Program-made: the position numbers and the translations under genes
Part shown: in pieces, positions 25,497 through 33,569 of the stretch
Layout of the letters: every line of letters begins with the position of its first letter
Position numbering within the stretch: position 1 is the stretch's first letter
NCBI RefSeq assembly: GCF_006715045.1
Contig: NZ_VFML01000001.1
Location: forward strand, 1,178,001 to 1,242,000
Origin: Amycolatopsis cihanbeyliensis
Lineage (GTDB): Bacteria; Actinomycetota; Actinomycetes; Mycobacteriales; Pseudonocardiaceae
Length of the DNA stretch: 64,000 nucleotides
Direction of reading: 5' to 3'
The notes under the pieces: generated by a model
Told to the model about the DNA's origin: nothing
What the model saw: the letters and a program-made list of their open reading frames with translations, nothing else
The model's database searches: none

Positions 25497-26717
25497 ATGA
25501 CGGCTGGCGGAACGCTGTCCAAGTACTGGATGTTCAGTCCTGAGTACACGAACAACCCGTACCCGATCCTGGCCAAGGTGCGTACCGAACAGCCGGTGAG
25601 CAGGGTCGAGACACCGGACGGCGTCCGGGTATGGGTGGTGACCCGGTACGACGACGTCCGTGAGGCGCTGGCGATGCCGCAGCTCGGCCGCGACATCGGC
25701 AAGCTCTACCGTTCGCTCGGGAAGCAGATCGGCCGGGACCTTGTCCCCCCGGCGCTGATCAGCAACCAGCTCGCCAACTCCGACCCGCCTCGGCACACCG
25801 CCCTGCGCAAGGCACTGACATTCGCCTTCACTCCCAAACGGATAGAAAAGCTTCGTCCGACGTTCCAGAAAATTATCGACGACCTTCTCGACGACCTTTC
25901 CCGGCAAGAGCATCCCGACATCCAGACCGCCCTCGCGGATCCACTGCCGGTCATCAGCCTCGCCCAGTTGATGGGCGTGCCGTCCGCGGACTGGCCGAAA
26001 TTCTCCAGCTGGGCGAAGACGCTGCAGAACACCGATGCCGCTGATCCGACCGGGAAGCGCGAGAAGGATATCAACGACGCATCGGTCTACGTGTCCGACC
26101 TGATCGCCAAGCGTGAGCGTGAGCCGGAGGACGACCTCATCTCGGCCATGGTGCACGCCGACGAGGACAAACGGTTGGAACCCAAGGAAATCCTGTCGAC
26201 CGTGTTCGCCATGATGACCGGAGGTACCGACACCACGTCGGCGATGGTGACGAGTTGCCTGCTCGCGCTGCTCACCCATCCCGAGCAGTCGAAGCGGCTG
26301 GCAGAGGATCTCGACCTGATCCCGGACGCGATCGACGAACTGATCAGGTATGTCAACCCTGTTTTCAACGCGCTCCAACGCATCACGCTGGAGCCCATCG
26401 AGATCAACGGGGTACACATTCCCGCCGACGAGATCGTCGTTATCTCGCTCGGATCCGCGAACCAGGATCCCACGCAGTTCCCGGACCGGCCTGACGAGCT
26501 GGACATCACCAAGCCGCGGCCACGTCAGCACCTCGGTTTCGGTCACGGCGTTCACTTCTGCGTCGGCAGCCATATGGCGAGGGCGCTGGCCGAGATCGCC
26601 CTGCGCCGGATTTTCGAGCGCTTCCCCGACATCCGGCCCGCCGTCGACCCTTCCGAGTTGCGGTACCGGCCGAGCCTGTTGCTCCGCCAGCTGAACTCGC
26701 TGCCGGTGCTCCTGTGA
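25497..26717 (+). CDS. Cytochrome P450
   Basis: 406 residues, the usual length of soluble bacterial P450s. The I-helix oxygen-binding motif MTGGTDTTS, the K-helix ExxR motif (ELIR) and the heme loop FGHGVHFCVGSH with its Cys ligand are all present. The start ATG follows a purine-rich AGGAGAGCAGG. In peptide clusters of this kind such enzymes hydroxylate an amino acid on its carrier protein, oxidise the acyl chain (for example epoxidation of a cinnamoyl side chain), or cross-link aromatic side chains. I cannot choose among these. It needs a ferredoxin and reductase, not found in the window. It diverges from the NRPS genes and converges with the dehydratase pair. Confidence 0.95.
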   Translation: MTAGGTLSKYWMFSPEYTNNPYPILAKVRTEQPVSRVETPDGVRVWVVTRYDDVREALAMPQLGRDIGKLYRSLGKQIGRDLVPPALISNQLANSDPPRHTALRKALTFAFTPKRIEKLRPTFQKIIDDLLDDLSRQEHPDIQTALADPLPVISLAQLMGVPSADWPKFSSWAKTLQNTDAADPTGKREKDINDASVYVSDLIAKREREPEDDLISAMVHADEDKRLEPKEILSTVFAMMTGGTDTTSAMVTSCLLALLTHPEQSKRLAEDLDLIPDAIDELIRYVNPVFNALQRITLEPIEINGVHIPADEIVVISLGSANQDPTQFPDRPDELDITKPRPRQHLGFGHGVHFCVGSHMARALAEIALRRIFERFPDIRPAVDPSELRYRPSLLLRQLNSLPVLL

Positions 26718-26866
26718 GCCACGGCCGGGAGCGCAGCCACAGTGTCAACCGGCAACACAGGTGACAGGCGAACATGACAACACCGCCCCGCCCGCCGCCG
26801 GCACGTGCGTCGTGAGCGACAACGCGTGCGGCGACGCCGAGGCGTTGAGAGGGTCGAGAAGGACGC

Positions 26867-27364
26867 TCAGGACGAAACGGCAGCCGATTCGGTTGGTCGC
26901 AGTTCCGCGGCCGGCCGGAAGGCCATGACCATACTGGACACTGTCAGCACCGGCTCGCCATCGATGCTGCTCGACCCCTCGAAGATCGTGGCGTCGCTGA
27001 GCGCCCTGAGCACCCGCACGTGGTGTTCGACGACATCGCCCGGATACGCCCGCCGGCAGACCTGCACGTCGGACATCCCGCCGAACAGCATGACGTACTC
27101 ATCCAGCCACCCGCGCGAACCCGACGCGCTCAGGTTGGCCATGATGGCGGCGGACTGGCCCCAGGACTCGAGCAGCAGCGTCTCCGGGTAGGCGAAGTCC
27201 TCCTGCACGGCCGACTCGCCGATCTCGGCATACCACGGCTCGTTACAGGTGATCGCCTTGACGGCACTGAGCCACTCACCCGGCACCACCTCCGACACCC
27301 TGTCCAGGAGCAAGATCGGGTAACGGCGTGGCAGTAGCGTCCTCAGCTCAGCCGTGGTCAGCAT
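26867..27364 (-). CDS. FabZ-like hotdog dehydratase subunit lacking the catalytic His (copy 1)
   Basis: 165 residues with the FabZ-type N-terminal segment LLPRRYPILLLDRV and the Glu-containing segment LLLESWGQ. The GHFPG segment that carries the catalytic His in FabZ is missing; NEPWYAEIGES stands in its place. Its start lies 17 bases inside the end of the upstream gene (27348-27752), which does carry a GHYxxFPIFPG motif, so the two are translationally coupled and probably form a heterodimer, as proposed for ApeI/ApeP-type pairs of aryl polyene systems. Expected role: dehydration of 3-hydroxyacyl-ACP during building of the polyene or cinnamoyl chain. A close paralogue lies at 44075-44560. Confidence 0.88.
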   Translation of the reverse strand: MLTTAELRTLLPRRYPILLLDRVSEVVPGEWLSAVKAITCNEPWYAEIGESAVQEDFAYPETLLLESWGQSAAIMANLSASGSRGWLDEYVMLFGGMSDVQVCRRAYPGDVVEHHVRVLRALSDATIFEGSSSIDGEPVLTVSSMVMAFRPAAELRPTESAAVSS

Positions 27365-27752
27365 CCCTCGTCACCTCCCGGTAGCGCACCCGTACCGTGG
27401 CCGCCTCGTCGCGGCGCGTCCGGGCGCGGGCAGTACACAGCCAGTCGCCGCCAGAACCTTCCCAGCGCAGTTGCACGGTGAGCACGTCGCCCGGATAGAC
27501 CGCGCCGGTGAAGCGAGCCGACTTCACCCCGCTCAACACCAGTCCCGGAACCGGAGCCGCGTCCAGCGCCGCGCGGTGCACGCACTCGAGGACGCAGATA
27601 CCCGGAAAGATCGGAAAATGCGAGTAGTGACCCGCGAACACCGGCTCGTCGTCACTGATCGTGATCGTCGCTTCCGCGGTCCACTCACCCTCGCCCGTGG
27701 CCACCGGCCCGGCTCGCACCTCCGCGGCCACGGGGCTCACGCCGCCACTCAC
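27348..27752 (-). CDS. Hotdog dehydratase subunit carrying the catalytic His
   Basis: 134 residues, FabA/FabZ-like. The motif FAGHYSHFPIFPG has the His expected at the dehydratase active site, followed by CVLECVHRAA, where the catalytic Glu/Asp helix should be. It starts with GTG at 27752, overlapping the stop of a 39-codon frame upstream (GTGA), and overlaps the next gene (26867-27364) by 17 bases. Together the pair should dehydrate the beta-hydroxyacyl-ACP after the ketoreductase step. This is the only intact His-bearing dehydratase in the window; the equivalent gene next to the second dehydratase has been reduced to a remnant at 44557-44634. Confidence 0.88.
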   Translation of the reverse strand: MSGGVSPVAAEVRAGPVATGEGEWTAEATITISDDEPVFAGHYSHFPIFPGICVLECVHRAALDAAPVPGLVLSGVKSARFTGAVYPGDVLTVQLRWEGSGGDWLCTARARTRRDEAATVRVRYREVTRDADHG

Positions 27753-27868
27753 CGGGTCTCCAGCTTGCTCTGAACCAGCTCACGCACCGAGCACATCTCT
27801 CCCCCGGTATCGCCGGCCACCGCCGGCGGATCATTGTCGTCCGATTTCTCGCCAGAAATAAATACCAT
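27749..27868 (-). CDS. Possible 39-residue peptide coupled to the dehydratase operon
   Basis: An ATG at 27868 is preceded by GAGG about six bases upstream and opens 39 codons ending in SVRELVQSKLETR. Its TGA overlaps the GTG start of the dehydratase subunit. The peptide is acidic in the middle and helical-looking at the end. I recognise no family. It could be a real small protein, a translational-coupling leader, or the remnant of a larger gene. Confidence 0.4.
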   Translation of the reverse strand: MVFISGEKSDDNDPPAVAGDTGGEMCSVRELVQSKLETR

Positions 27869-27988
27869 ACCAAACCTCACATCCCCTGCACTCCGCTTGA
27901 CCAACCAATATTCATTTTTACCGTACTAGCAGACACGGGTCGAGACCGGTTCACCAAGCTAAAAGTGACCAGATCCGCCGCGGCGAGA

Positions 27989-28582
27989 TTAATCTCGCGT
28001 CAGTTCAGGTTCGGGTTTAACCGATGCTGAAACATTTGCGTTTGTACGGCGACGGTAGTATGCGAACGTGACGAGTCCCAGCAACGGCCCCCAGGCCAGG
28101 GACGGGGCGTAGAGCCAGGCGATCCACGGCTCGACACCACCGAGCTCCGCGTTCGCGGGGACCTCGACCACACTGAGGGCGCGAGCCTCCTCGACCGTCT
28201 CCGGCTTCCCGCCCAACAGGTTGAACAGCCTGTTGAACAGCATCACCGCGGTGAGCACGGTGACGGCGAGCGTCCCGCACGCGGCGGGAACGACGGCCGC
28301 GCCGATCGGGATCCTGCGCCCACCCAGCGCGGGCACCCACCTCGGCACCACTTCACCCCAGGAATGGACCAACCCGAGGGTAAGCAACCCGAGGCCCATC
28401 TCCAGGAGGCTGAGGGCCAGCAGGTACCAGCCTTCTTCCAGCCCCTTCTCGATGACCAACTGGGCTCGCCATATCGACGATGGCAGCAGGCACAACGGCA
28501 CCGCATATGCGGCCCAAACCGCCCAACGCGGCGCGCGGGTCGTCATGACGGCGCCGCCGTCAGTGCTATGCCTGGTTTTCAC
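27989..28582 (-). CDS. Integral membrane protein of unknown function
   Basis: 197 residues from a GTG start at 28582 with AAAGGAG six bases upstream; an in-frame ATG at 28546 is the alternative. Four to five hydrophobic segments are visible: around residues 20-40, 50-70, 82-105 and 150-175, the last followed by a positively charged YYRRR stretch. No catalytic or transporter motif is recognised. It sits between the dehydratase operon and the first GT-C glycosyltransferase, so a role at the membrane with the glycosyltransferases or in export is possible but unsupported. Confidence 0.75.
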   Translation of the reverse strand: MKTRHSTDGGAVMTTRAPRWAVWAAYAVPLCLLPSSIWRAQLVIEKGLEEGWYLLALSLLEMGLGLLTLGLVHSWGEVVPRWVPALGGRRIPIGAAVVPAACGTLAVTVLTAVMLFNRLFNLLGGKPETVEEARALSVVEVPANAELGGVEPWIAWLYAPSLAWGPLLGLVTFAYYRRRTNANVSASVKPEPELTRD

Positions 28583-29173
28583 AACTACTCCTTTACGTGG
28601 GCATTACCGATCACCGTCGAAGGCGACCTGTTCAGGCTCCTCCGGGCCGGTCACATGGGGAAACAATCGCCGGAGTGAGTTCGTCTCCCCCCTGGGAGTG
28701 AGACGAGCACCGTCAGTTACCAGGACGTCCTTCAGTTTGCGTTGCAATCCGCCGGTCAAGCAGGCTGAGAAGATGGGCGAGACGCCCCCTGGCGCTTGAC
28801 GAGTCAACGCACGATCTCCTTGGTAATCCGGTTCGAGTCCAACTATCAGCCAAACCAATGACAAAATGGCATCGCTATTAACATTTTCTAACCACGCGGA
28901 CCTTGACAATAAGTCAAGAATACAGGAGCCTGTTCCCTGCCTGTACGTGACCGGCCCGAGGCAAGCGGAATGAAGCGCTCACTCATCTCCCTCCCACCCG
29001 AGCGGAGGCGCTGCCCGCGAACGTGACAATCGGCGTCGTACGTTCAGGAGCGAGCGCCAGGGGGTCCGCAAGGAAATGACGTCGTCCCGTGGGTGGGCAC
29101 CGCCCGGTGGCCGAACAGGCCACCGGGCCGCCGCGCTGATTTCACCGCCCGCACACCAGCTGGGAGATCCGCG
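28583..29173. promoter_or_regulatory. Divergent intergenic region with TTGAC-N5-GTCAA inverted repeat
   Basis: A 591-base gap between the membrane protein (left) and the first glycosyltransferase (right). The stretch around 28,850-28,930 is A/T-rich and holds a perfect inverted repeat TTGAC-AATAA-GTCAA at 28913-28927, which could be an operator and also offers a TTGACA -35-like hexamer. A short leftward open frame at 28604-28909 shows no coding features and is not called. Confidence 0.45.
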
Positions 29174-31150
29174 ATGACATCCGTGAAGAAACCCGTGGAG
29201 GCGGGCCTCGCCACGCCGGCGGCCACGGCCCACGAGCGAGGCACGAGGCCACGCTGGCACGTTCTCGCGCTCGGGGCGATCTGCGTGCTGGCCGGCGTGC
29301 TCTACCTGTGGGCCCTGTCCTCGCTTGGCTACGGGCGCCCTTACCTCGCCTCCGCGGTGCTCGCGATGTCCCAGGACTGGCAGGCATTCCTGTTCGGTTC
29401 GATGGACCTTTCCAACACCGTCACGATAGACAAGCCACCCCTTGCGCTGTGGCCACAGGCGATCCTCGTGTCGATCTTCGGCTACCATGGCTGGGCCCTG
29501 CTGTTACCGCAGGCGCTCGGCGGGGTGCTGACCGTCTTCCTGCTGCATCGCACCGTGCGGCTGTGGGCCGGGGAGAAGCCCGCGCTGCTGGCGTCACTGA
29601 TCCTCGCCGTCACGCCGGTCGCCGTCGCGATCAACAGGGTCAACCTGCCGGACACCCTGCTCATCCTGTTCTGCGTCGCGGCGGCGTACGCGCTCACCCG
29701 CGCGCTACTGCGGGACTCCACCGGCTGGTTGCTGCTCGGCGCCGGGCTGCTCGGTTGCGGGTTCGCCACGAAGATGCTCCAGGCATGGGTGGTGGTGCCC
29801 GCGTTCGTGGTGGCTTACCTCATCGGCTCCCGTACGTCCTGGCGACGGCGCGTGGCCCAGCTCGGCGGCGCCGCGGCGGTGCTGCTCGCCTCCTCGTTGT
29901 GGTGGGTGGCGCTGGTCGACCTCTGGCCGGGACGCAAGCCCTACGTCGGCGGCAGCACCGACGGTTCGGCGTGGGATCTCGTGTTCGGTTACAGCGGGCT
30001 GTCCCGGCTGATCGGTGATGAGGGCGATGACTCTCTCGCCCAGGCAGGCATGACGTTCTCCGGGGACCCGGGCTGGGGCCGCCTGTTCAACGAGCACTTC
30101 GCGGGTCAGATCAGCTGGTTCCTGCCGCTGTGCGCGCTGGTACTCGTCGTGGCGGCGGTGCGCGGCGGGCGAAACCTGCTCGCCGGAAGGCACATCAGTC
30201 CATTATGGATTTCCGGGTGGGCCATGTGGGGTGGCTGGCTGCTGTCGACCGCGGCCGCGTTCAGCTTTGCCGAGGGACTGATCCACCCCTACTACGCGAC
30301 GATGGCGGCCCCCGCCGTCGCGGCGGTGTCCGCCACGGGCCTCGCCGTGTTCTCGCGGTGGTACCGGGCTCGAAGCGGTGGCGGCTGGCTGCTGCCCGCC
30401 GGCATCGCGGCCACCGGGGCGTGGGCCTTCGTCGTGGCCACTCGCCAGCCGGCCTGGCACGGTTGGGTGCGCTGGGCGGCCGTCGTCACGGTCGTGATCG
30501 CGGTCGGCGTCCTCGCCGTCACCCTGCTGGCGAAACGTCATTCCACCGTCACCGCCCGGTCCGCCGCCGCGGCGGGACTCGCGGCAGTCCTGCTGACGCC
30601 GGCCGTATGGGCCACGGGCACGGCGTTCGGCGAGGTGGCGCCGGACGCGGCGGAGAACCCGCTCGCGGGACCGGTCCCGGCACCCGGTGATCCGATGCAG
30701 CAGGTCGACATGCAGATCGCCGAGGAGAATCGCGAGCGAGTGCTCCACTCCGATCAGCGTGCCGTGCTCGAGCACGTCACGGCGAACGCGGAGGGCCAGG
30801 ACATCGTACTGGCCGTCGAGGGAGGTATCTCCCAGTCCGCGCCGTACATCATGAACAGCGAACGCCCGGTGTCCGGGATGGGTGGTTTCCTCGGCGGTGA
30901 TCCGGCGCCCTCCGTGACGGAGCTGGCTGGCTGGGTGAGCTCGGGACGGTTGCGGTTCGTGCTGAGCAACCAGGTGCTGCTGCGGATGCCCGAGCAGGTC
31001 GGGACATCCCATCCCATCGCGGCCCGAACGGCGTGGGTGCAGGAGCACTGCGAGACAGTGGACCCGGCGAGCTACCTGGACGGCGCACCAACCAGCCCCA
31101 CCGCGAAGCTGTTCGGCGGGCCGGTGCTCTTCGACTGCGCGCGCGGCTAG
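29174..31150 (+). CDS. GT-C (ArnT/PMT-like) polyprenyl-phosphate-dependent glycosyltransferase, copy 1
   Basis: 658 residues with about eleven to twelve hydrophobic segments between residues 35 and 490 and a soluble C-terminal part, the layout of family 39/ArnT-like enzymes. The first periplasmic loop contains SMDLSNTVTIDKPPLALW, with the acidic residue expected near the active site. Start: ATG at 29174 with GGGAG seven bases upstream. Such enzymes use a polyprenyl-phosphate sugar on the outer face of the membrane. Relatives in the ramoplanin and mannopeptimycin clusters mannosylate Hpg or Tyr residues. Here they would glycosylate the peptide, perhaps on Hpg, during or after export. It ends at a strong bidirectional hairpin. 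A paralogue is at 47335-49398. Confidence 0.9.
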   Translation: MTSVKKPVEAGLATPAATAHERGTRPRWHVLALGAICVLAGVLYLWALSSLGYGRPYLASAVLAMSQDWQAFLFGSMDLSNTVTIDKPPLALWPQAILVSIFGYHGWALLLPQALGGVLTVFLLHRTVRLWAGEKPALLASLILAVTPVAVAINRVNLPDTLLILFCVAAAYALTRALLRDSTGWLLLGAGLLGCGFATKMLQAWVVVPAFVVAYLIGSRTSWRRRVAQLGGAAAVLLASSLWWVALVDLWPGRKPYVGGSTDGSAWDLVFGYSGLSRLIGDEGDDSLAQAGMTFSGDPGWGRLFNEHFAGQISWFLPLCALVLVVAAVRGGRNLLAGRHISPLWISGWAMWGGWLLSTAAAFSFAEGLIHPYYATMAAPAVAAVSATGLAVFSRWYRARSGGGWLLPAGIAATGAWAFVVATRQPAWHGWVRWAAVVTVVIAVGVLAVTLLAKRHSTVTARSAAAAGLAAVLLTPAVWATGTAFGEVAPDAAENPLAGPVPAPGDPMQQVDMQIAEENRERVLHSDQRAVLEHVTANAEGQDIVLAVEGGISQSAPYIMNSERPVSGMGGFLGGDPAPSVTELAGWVSSGRLRFVLSNQVLLRMPEQVGTSHPIAARTAWVQEHCETVDPASYLDGAPTSPTAKLFGGPVLFDCARG

Positions 31151-31220
31151 AACAGCGCCGCTGCCGCCGCGGTTTCCACAGTACCGGCCGTTCCACGCCG
31201 GTGAGGTCCCGCTCACTGAG

Positions 31221-31275
31221 CCGGGTCCGGGACCCGGTCTCGCCAGAACGAGGCCGGGGGCGGTCTCGTTCTGGC
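31221..31275. terminator. Bidirectional hairpin terminator between convergent genes
   Basis: A perfect 11-base stem (31242-31252 pairs with 31265-31275, GCCAGAACGAG with CTCGTTCTGGC) and a 12-base loop. A second palindrome CCGGGTC-CGG-GACCCGG lies just upstream at 31221-31237. It sits in the 335-base gap between the convergent glycosyltransferase and ketosynthase-like genes and would end both transcripts. I see nothing else in the gap. Confidence 0.8.
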
Positions 31276-31485
31276 CGTGCGATGAGCCGCACGTACGCGG
31301 CGGCCGCAAGCTCGAAGGTCGCCGTAGCGCGCCACTGTGGCCAGGACTCTCTCCGCGAACCCGCCGCCGGATCACCGACGCGTCACCGCCCGCGGGGCGA
31401 ACTGTGCCCGCTGCGGCAATTGGTTTCAGAGATCAGGCTCGGGGTGAGCCGGCCGAGGGGCGAGTGTTGTGCGGGGTTCGGCTGG

Positions 31486-32433
31486 TCAGGACGCGGCCGG
31501 CGACATCAGCACGCCGGCCGAGGCGTCGTCGCCGGCACCGCCCGCCACGGCCAGCACCGGCTCGGAGGTACCGGCCCGGAACCTGGCGACGGCTCCGGCG
31601 CACTGCAGCAGGCCGAGCACGCTGGAGCACACGCCCCAGGACTCGGAAAGCTCGAACCGGGTCGCTTTCGCCAGCGCGGCCGCGTCGGCACGGCCCTCCG
31701 GGCCGTACCAGCCGGCCAGTGCCTCCGCTTCGACCCGCAGCCCGCGGACGACACCCTCGATGTCGCCGCTACGGCGGTACCCGCCGAACCCGGCCTGCGC
31801 CACGGCGGACCGCTGGGCCGCGGCTCCCGCGGTCTCGACAACCAGCGCGATCGCACCATCGACGATGTTCCGCCCGCCGAGGAAACCGCGTACCACCTCG
31901 TTGTCCGGTTCGACGGCCAGCACGACCACCTGCCGTGCCCTGCCGGCACCGAGCCAGGTCGCGGCCCACCGCAGGGTGTCCAGGCCGGAGGTCGCTCCAT
32001 TGCAGACGCTCAGGTTCGGGCCGCGCAGGGCGTACCGGATCGCCACCTCGGACGCGATCACGTTGCTGGAGAGGTCGGGGGTTCCGACCGGGCTGAGCAG
32101 CCGCGTGCTCCCCTCCTCGGCGATGGTGTCCACGGCATTGCTCACCGAATCGAGGTTGCCGTAGTTCGAGGCGGCGACCACGCCGACCTCCTCCGGCCGC
32201 GTCACGGGTGACTTGGGATCGTCGGCCTCGACCAGCAACCCGCTCTCGCGCAGCGCCTCGTAGGCGGCCACCAGCCCGAGCTGTGTCGAGCGATGCTTGT
32301 GCCGCAAGCCCTTCTTCCCGATCCGCTCGGCCGGGTTCACCGGTTCGGCGGCCGCGGGCTCGAGCACCCCCTTGCCGGACGTGGCACCCGGTACGGCCAC
32401 GCCCATCCCCGTGACGACGATCTCCGTGCTCAC
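31486..32433 (-). CDS. Ketosynthase-like chain-length-factor protein (no catalytic Cys)
   Basis: 315 residues with a ketosynthase fold pattern (start EIVVTGMGVAVPG, RGPNLSV region, C-terminal glycine-rich ending). The nucleophile position is not Cys: the segment reads SVCNGATSGLDTL where active enzymes have TACSSG. The HGTGT motif is absent. It is shorter than a full ketosynthase (about 400). Its GTG start overlaps the stop of the active ketosynthase upstream (GTGA), the classic arrangement of a type II KS-alpha/KS-beta pair. It should pair with that enzyme and set chain length in the highly reducing type II system (compare Iga11/Iga12 of ishigamide). Confidence 0.88.
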   Translation of the reverse strand: MSTEIVVTGMGVAVPGATSGKGVLEPAAAEPVNPAERIGKKGLRHKHRSTQLGLVAAYEALRESGLLVEADDPKSPVTRPEEVGVVAASNYGNLDSVSNAVDTIAEEGSTRLLSPVGTPDLSSNVIASEVAIRYALRGPNLSVCNGATSGLDTLRWAATWLGAGRARQVVVLAVEPDNEVVRGFLGGRNIVDGAIALVVETAGAAAQRSAVAQAGFGGYRRSGDIEGVVRGLRVEAEALAGWYGPEGRADAAALAKATRFELSESWGVCSSVLGLLQCAGAVARFRAGTSEPVLAVAGGAGDDASAGVLMSPAAS

Positions 32434-33569
32434 GTGTTGTCCTCCACAATCGCGACCGCGTTGAGACCCCCGAAACCGAAGGCGTTGATCTGCGTCAGCG
32501 TGATCGGTTCGGTGGCCATCCCGCCGCGTACGATGCGGAAGTCGGACACCTCGTCGATCGGCCTGTCCAGCGAGATCGTCGGGGGGATCCGGCCGGTCCG
32601 CATACTGTGCAGCGCGGTGACAAGGCTGTGCACGCCCGAAGCCCCGGAAGTATGGCCGGTCATGGACTTCACGCTGGTCATGGCCGGCACCTTGCCCGCT
32701 GTCCCGTACACCTCATGCATGGCCTCCGCCTCGCCGACGTCGTTCGCCAGCGTTCCGGTGCCGTGCAGCATGACGAGATCGATGTCGGCGGGCACGACGC
32801 CGGCCCGCCGGTGTACCTCCTGCATGGCCGCGGCGATCCGATGCGGGTCCGGCGCCGTCGGATGGCCCGCGTCGCAGTTGACCGCGACACCGCGAACCCA
32901 GCCATGTACCCGGTCGTCCGCGAGCGGCTCACGACGCAGCACGACGGCGGCCGCGCCCTCACCGAGGATGGTGCCGCGCCGGTCGACATCGAACGGCCGG
33001 ACGGCATCCGGGGGAACCATCTGAAGCCGGTCGGAGATACCGAACATGCTTTCGGTGATCGCGTCCGTACCCGCGACGACCACCGTGTCCGCCTCGCCCG
33101 CGGCGAGGATGTCCGTCCCGAGCGACAGCGCGTACAGCGATGCCGAGCACGCGTTGGAGAAGGTCTGGCTGTTCACCGCGCCGAACCGGCGGCGGAGTGC
33201 CGTACCGAAATGCAGGTCTCCCGGGGCGACCTCGGCGCCGTCCCTGCGCCACAACTCGACCGACCGCAGTTCGCGCAAGCCGGTACCGATCAGCACCGGA
33301 ACGTCGCCGAGGTCCTCGGACATGCCAGCCGACGCCAGCGCCTCGGCGATGGCGTCGATGAGAAAGCCGGTGGCCCTGCCGGGACGGTCCGCCCTTTCCG
33401 CCCGGTCGTCGACCTCGTACAGGTCGGTGGCGGTGTACCACTGCCGGTTGAAGGAACGCATTTCCGCCTGACCGCTACGGCCGGCGCAGAGGTTCTCGAA
33501 CATCTCCTCGCCGGTGCGGCCGACGCTGGACAGCGCGCCCGTACCGACGATCGGCCATCTGGTTGTCAC
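32430..33569 (-). CDS. Type II beta-ketoacyl-ACP synthase (KS-alpha), active
   Basis: 379 residues from a GTG at 33569 that overlaps the stop of the aminotransferase gene (GTGA). The catalytic triad is complete: Cys in NACSASL, His in HGTGTLAND, and His in KSMTGHTSGASG. It would condense malonyl-ACP units onto the growing chain together with the Cys-less partner encoded next. It lies in an operon with the Hpg-forming genes (order: hydroxymandelate synthase, aminotransferase, KS, KS-like), so precursor supply and acyl-chain synthesis are co-transcribed. Confidence 0.93.
   Translation of the reverse strand: MTTRWPIVGTGALSSVGRTGEEMFENLCAGRSGQAEMRSFNRQWYTATDLYEVDDRAERADRPGRATGFLIDAIAEALASAGMSEDLGDVPVLIGTGLRELRSVELWRRDGAEVAPGDLHFGTALRRRFGAVNSQTFSNACSASLYALSLGTDILAAGEADTVVVAGTDAITESMFGISDRLQMVPPDAVRPFDVDRRGTILGEGAAAVVLRREPLADDRVHGWVRGVAVNCDAGHPTAPDPHRIAAAMQEVHRRAGVVPADIDLVMLHGTGTLANDVGEAEAMHEVYGTAGKVPAMTSVKSMTGHTSGASGVHSLVTALHSMRTGRIPPTISLDRPIDEVSDFRIVRGGMATEPITLTQINAFGFGGLNAVAIVEDNT

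Noticed and set aside
28604..28909. A 101-codon leftward frame
   Set aside because: No ribosome binding site, no codon bias and no recognisable feature; it lies in an A/T-rich promoter gap.
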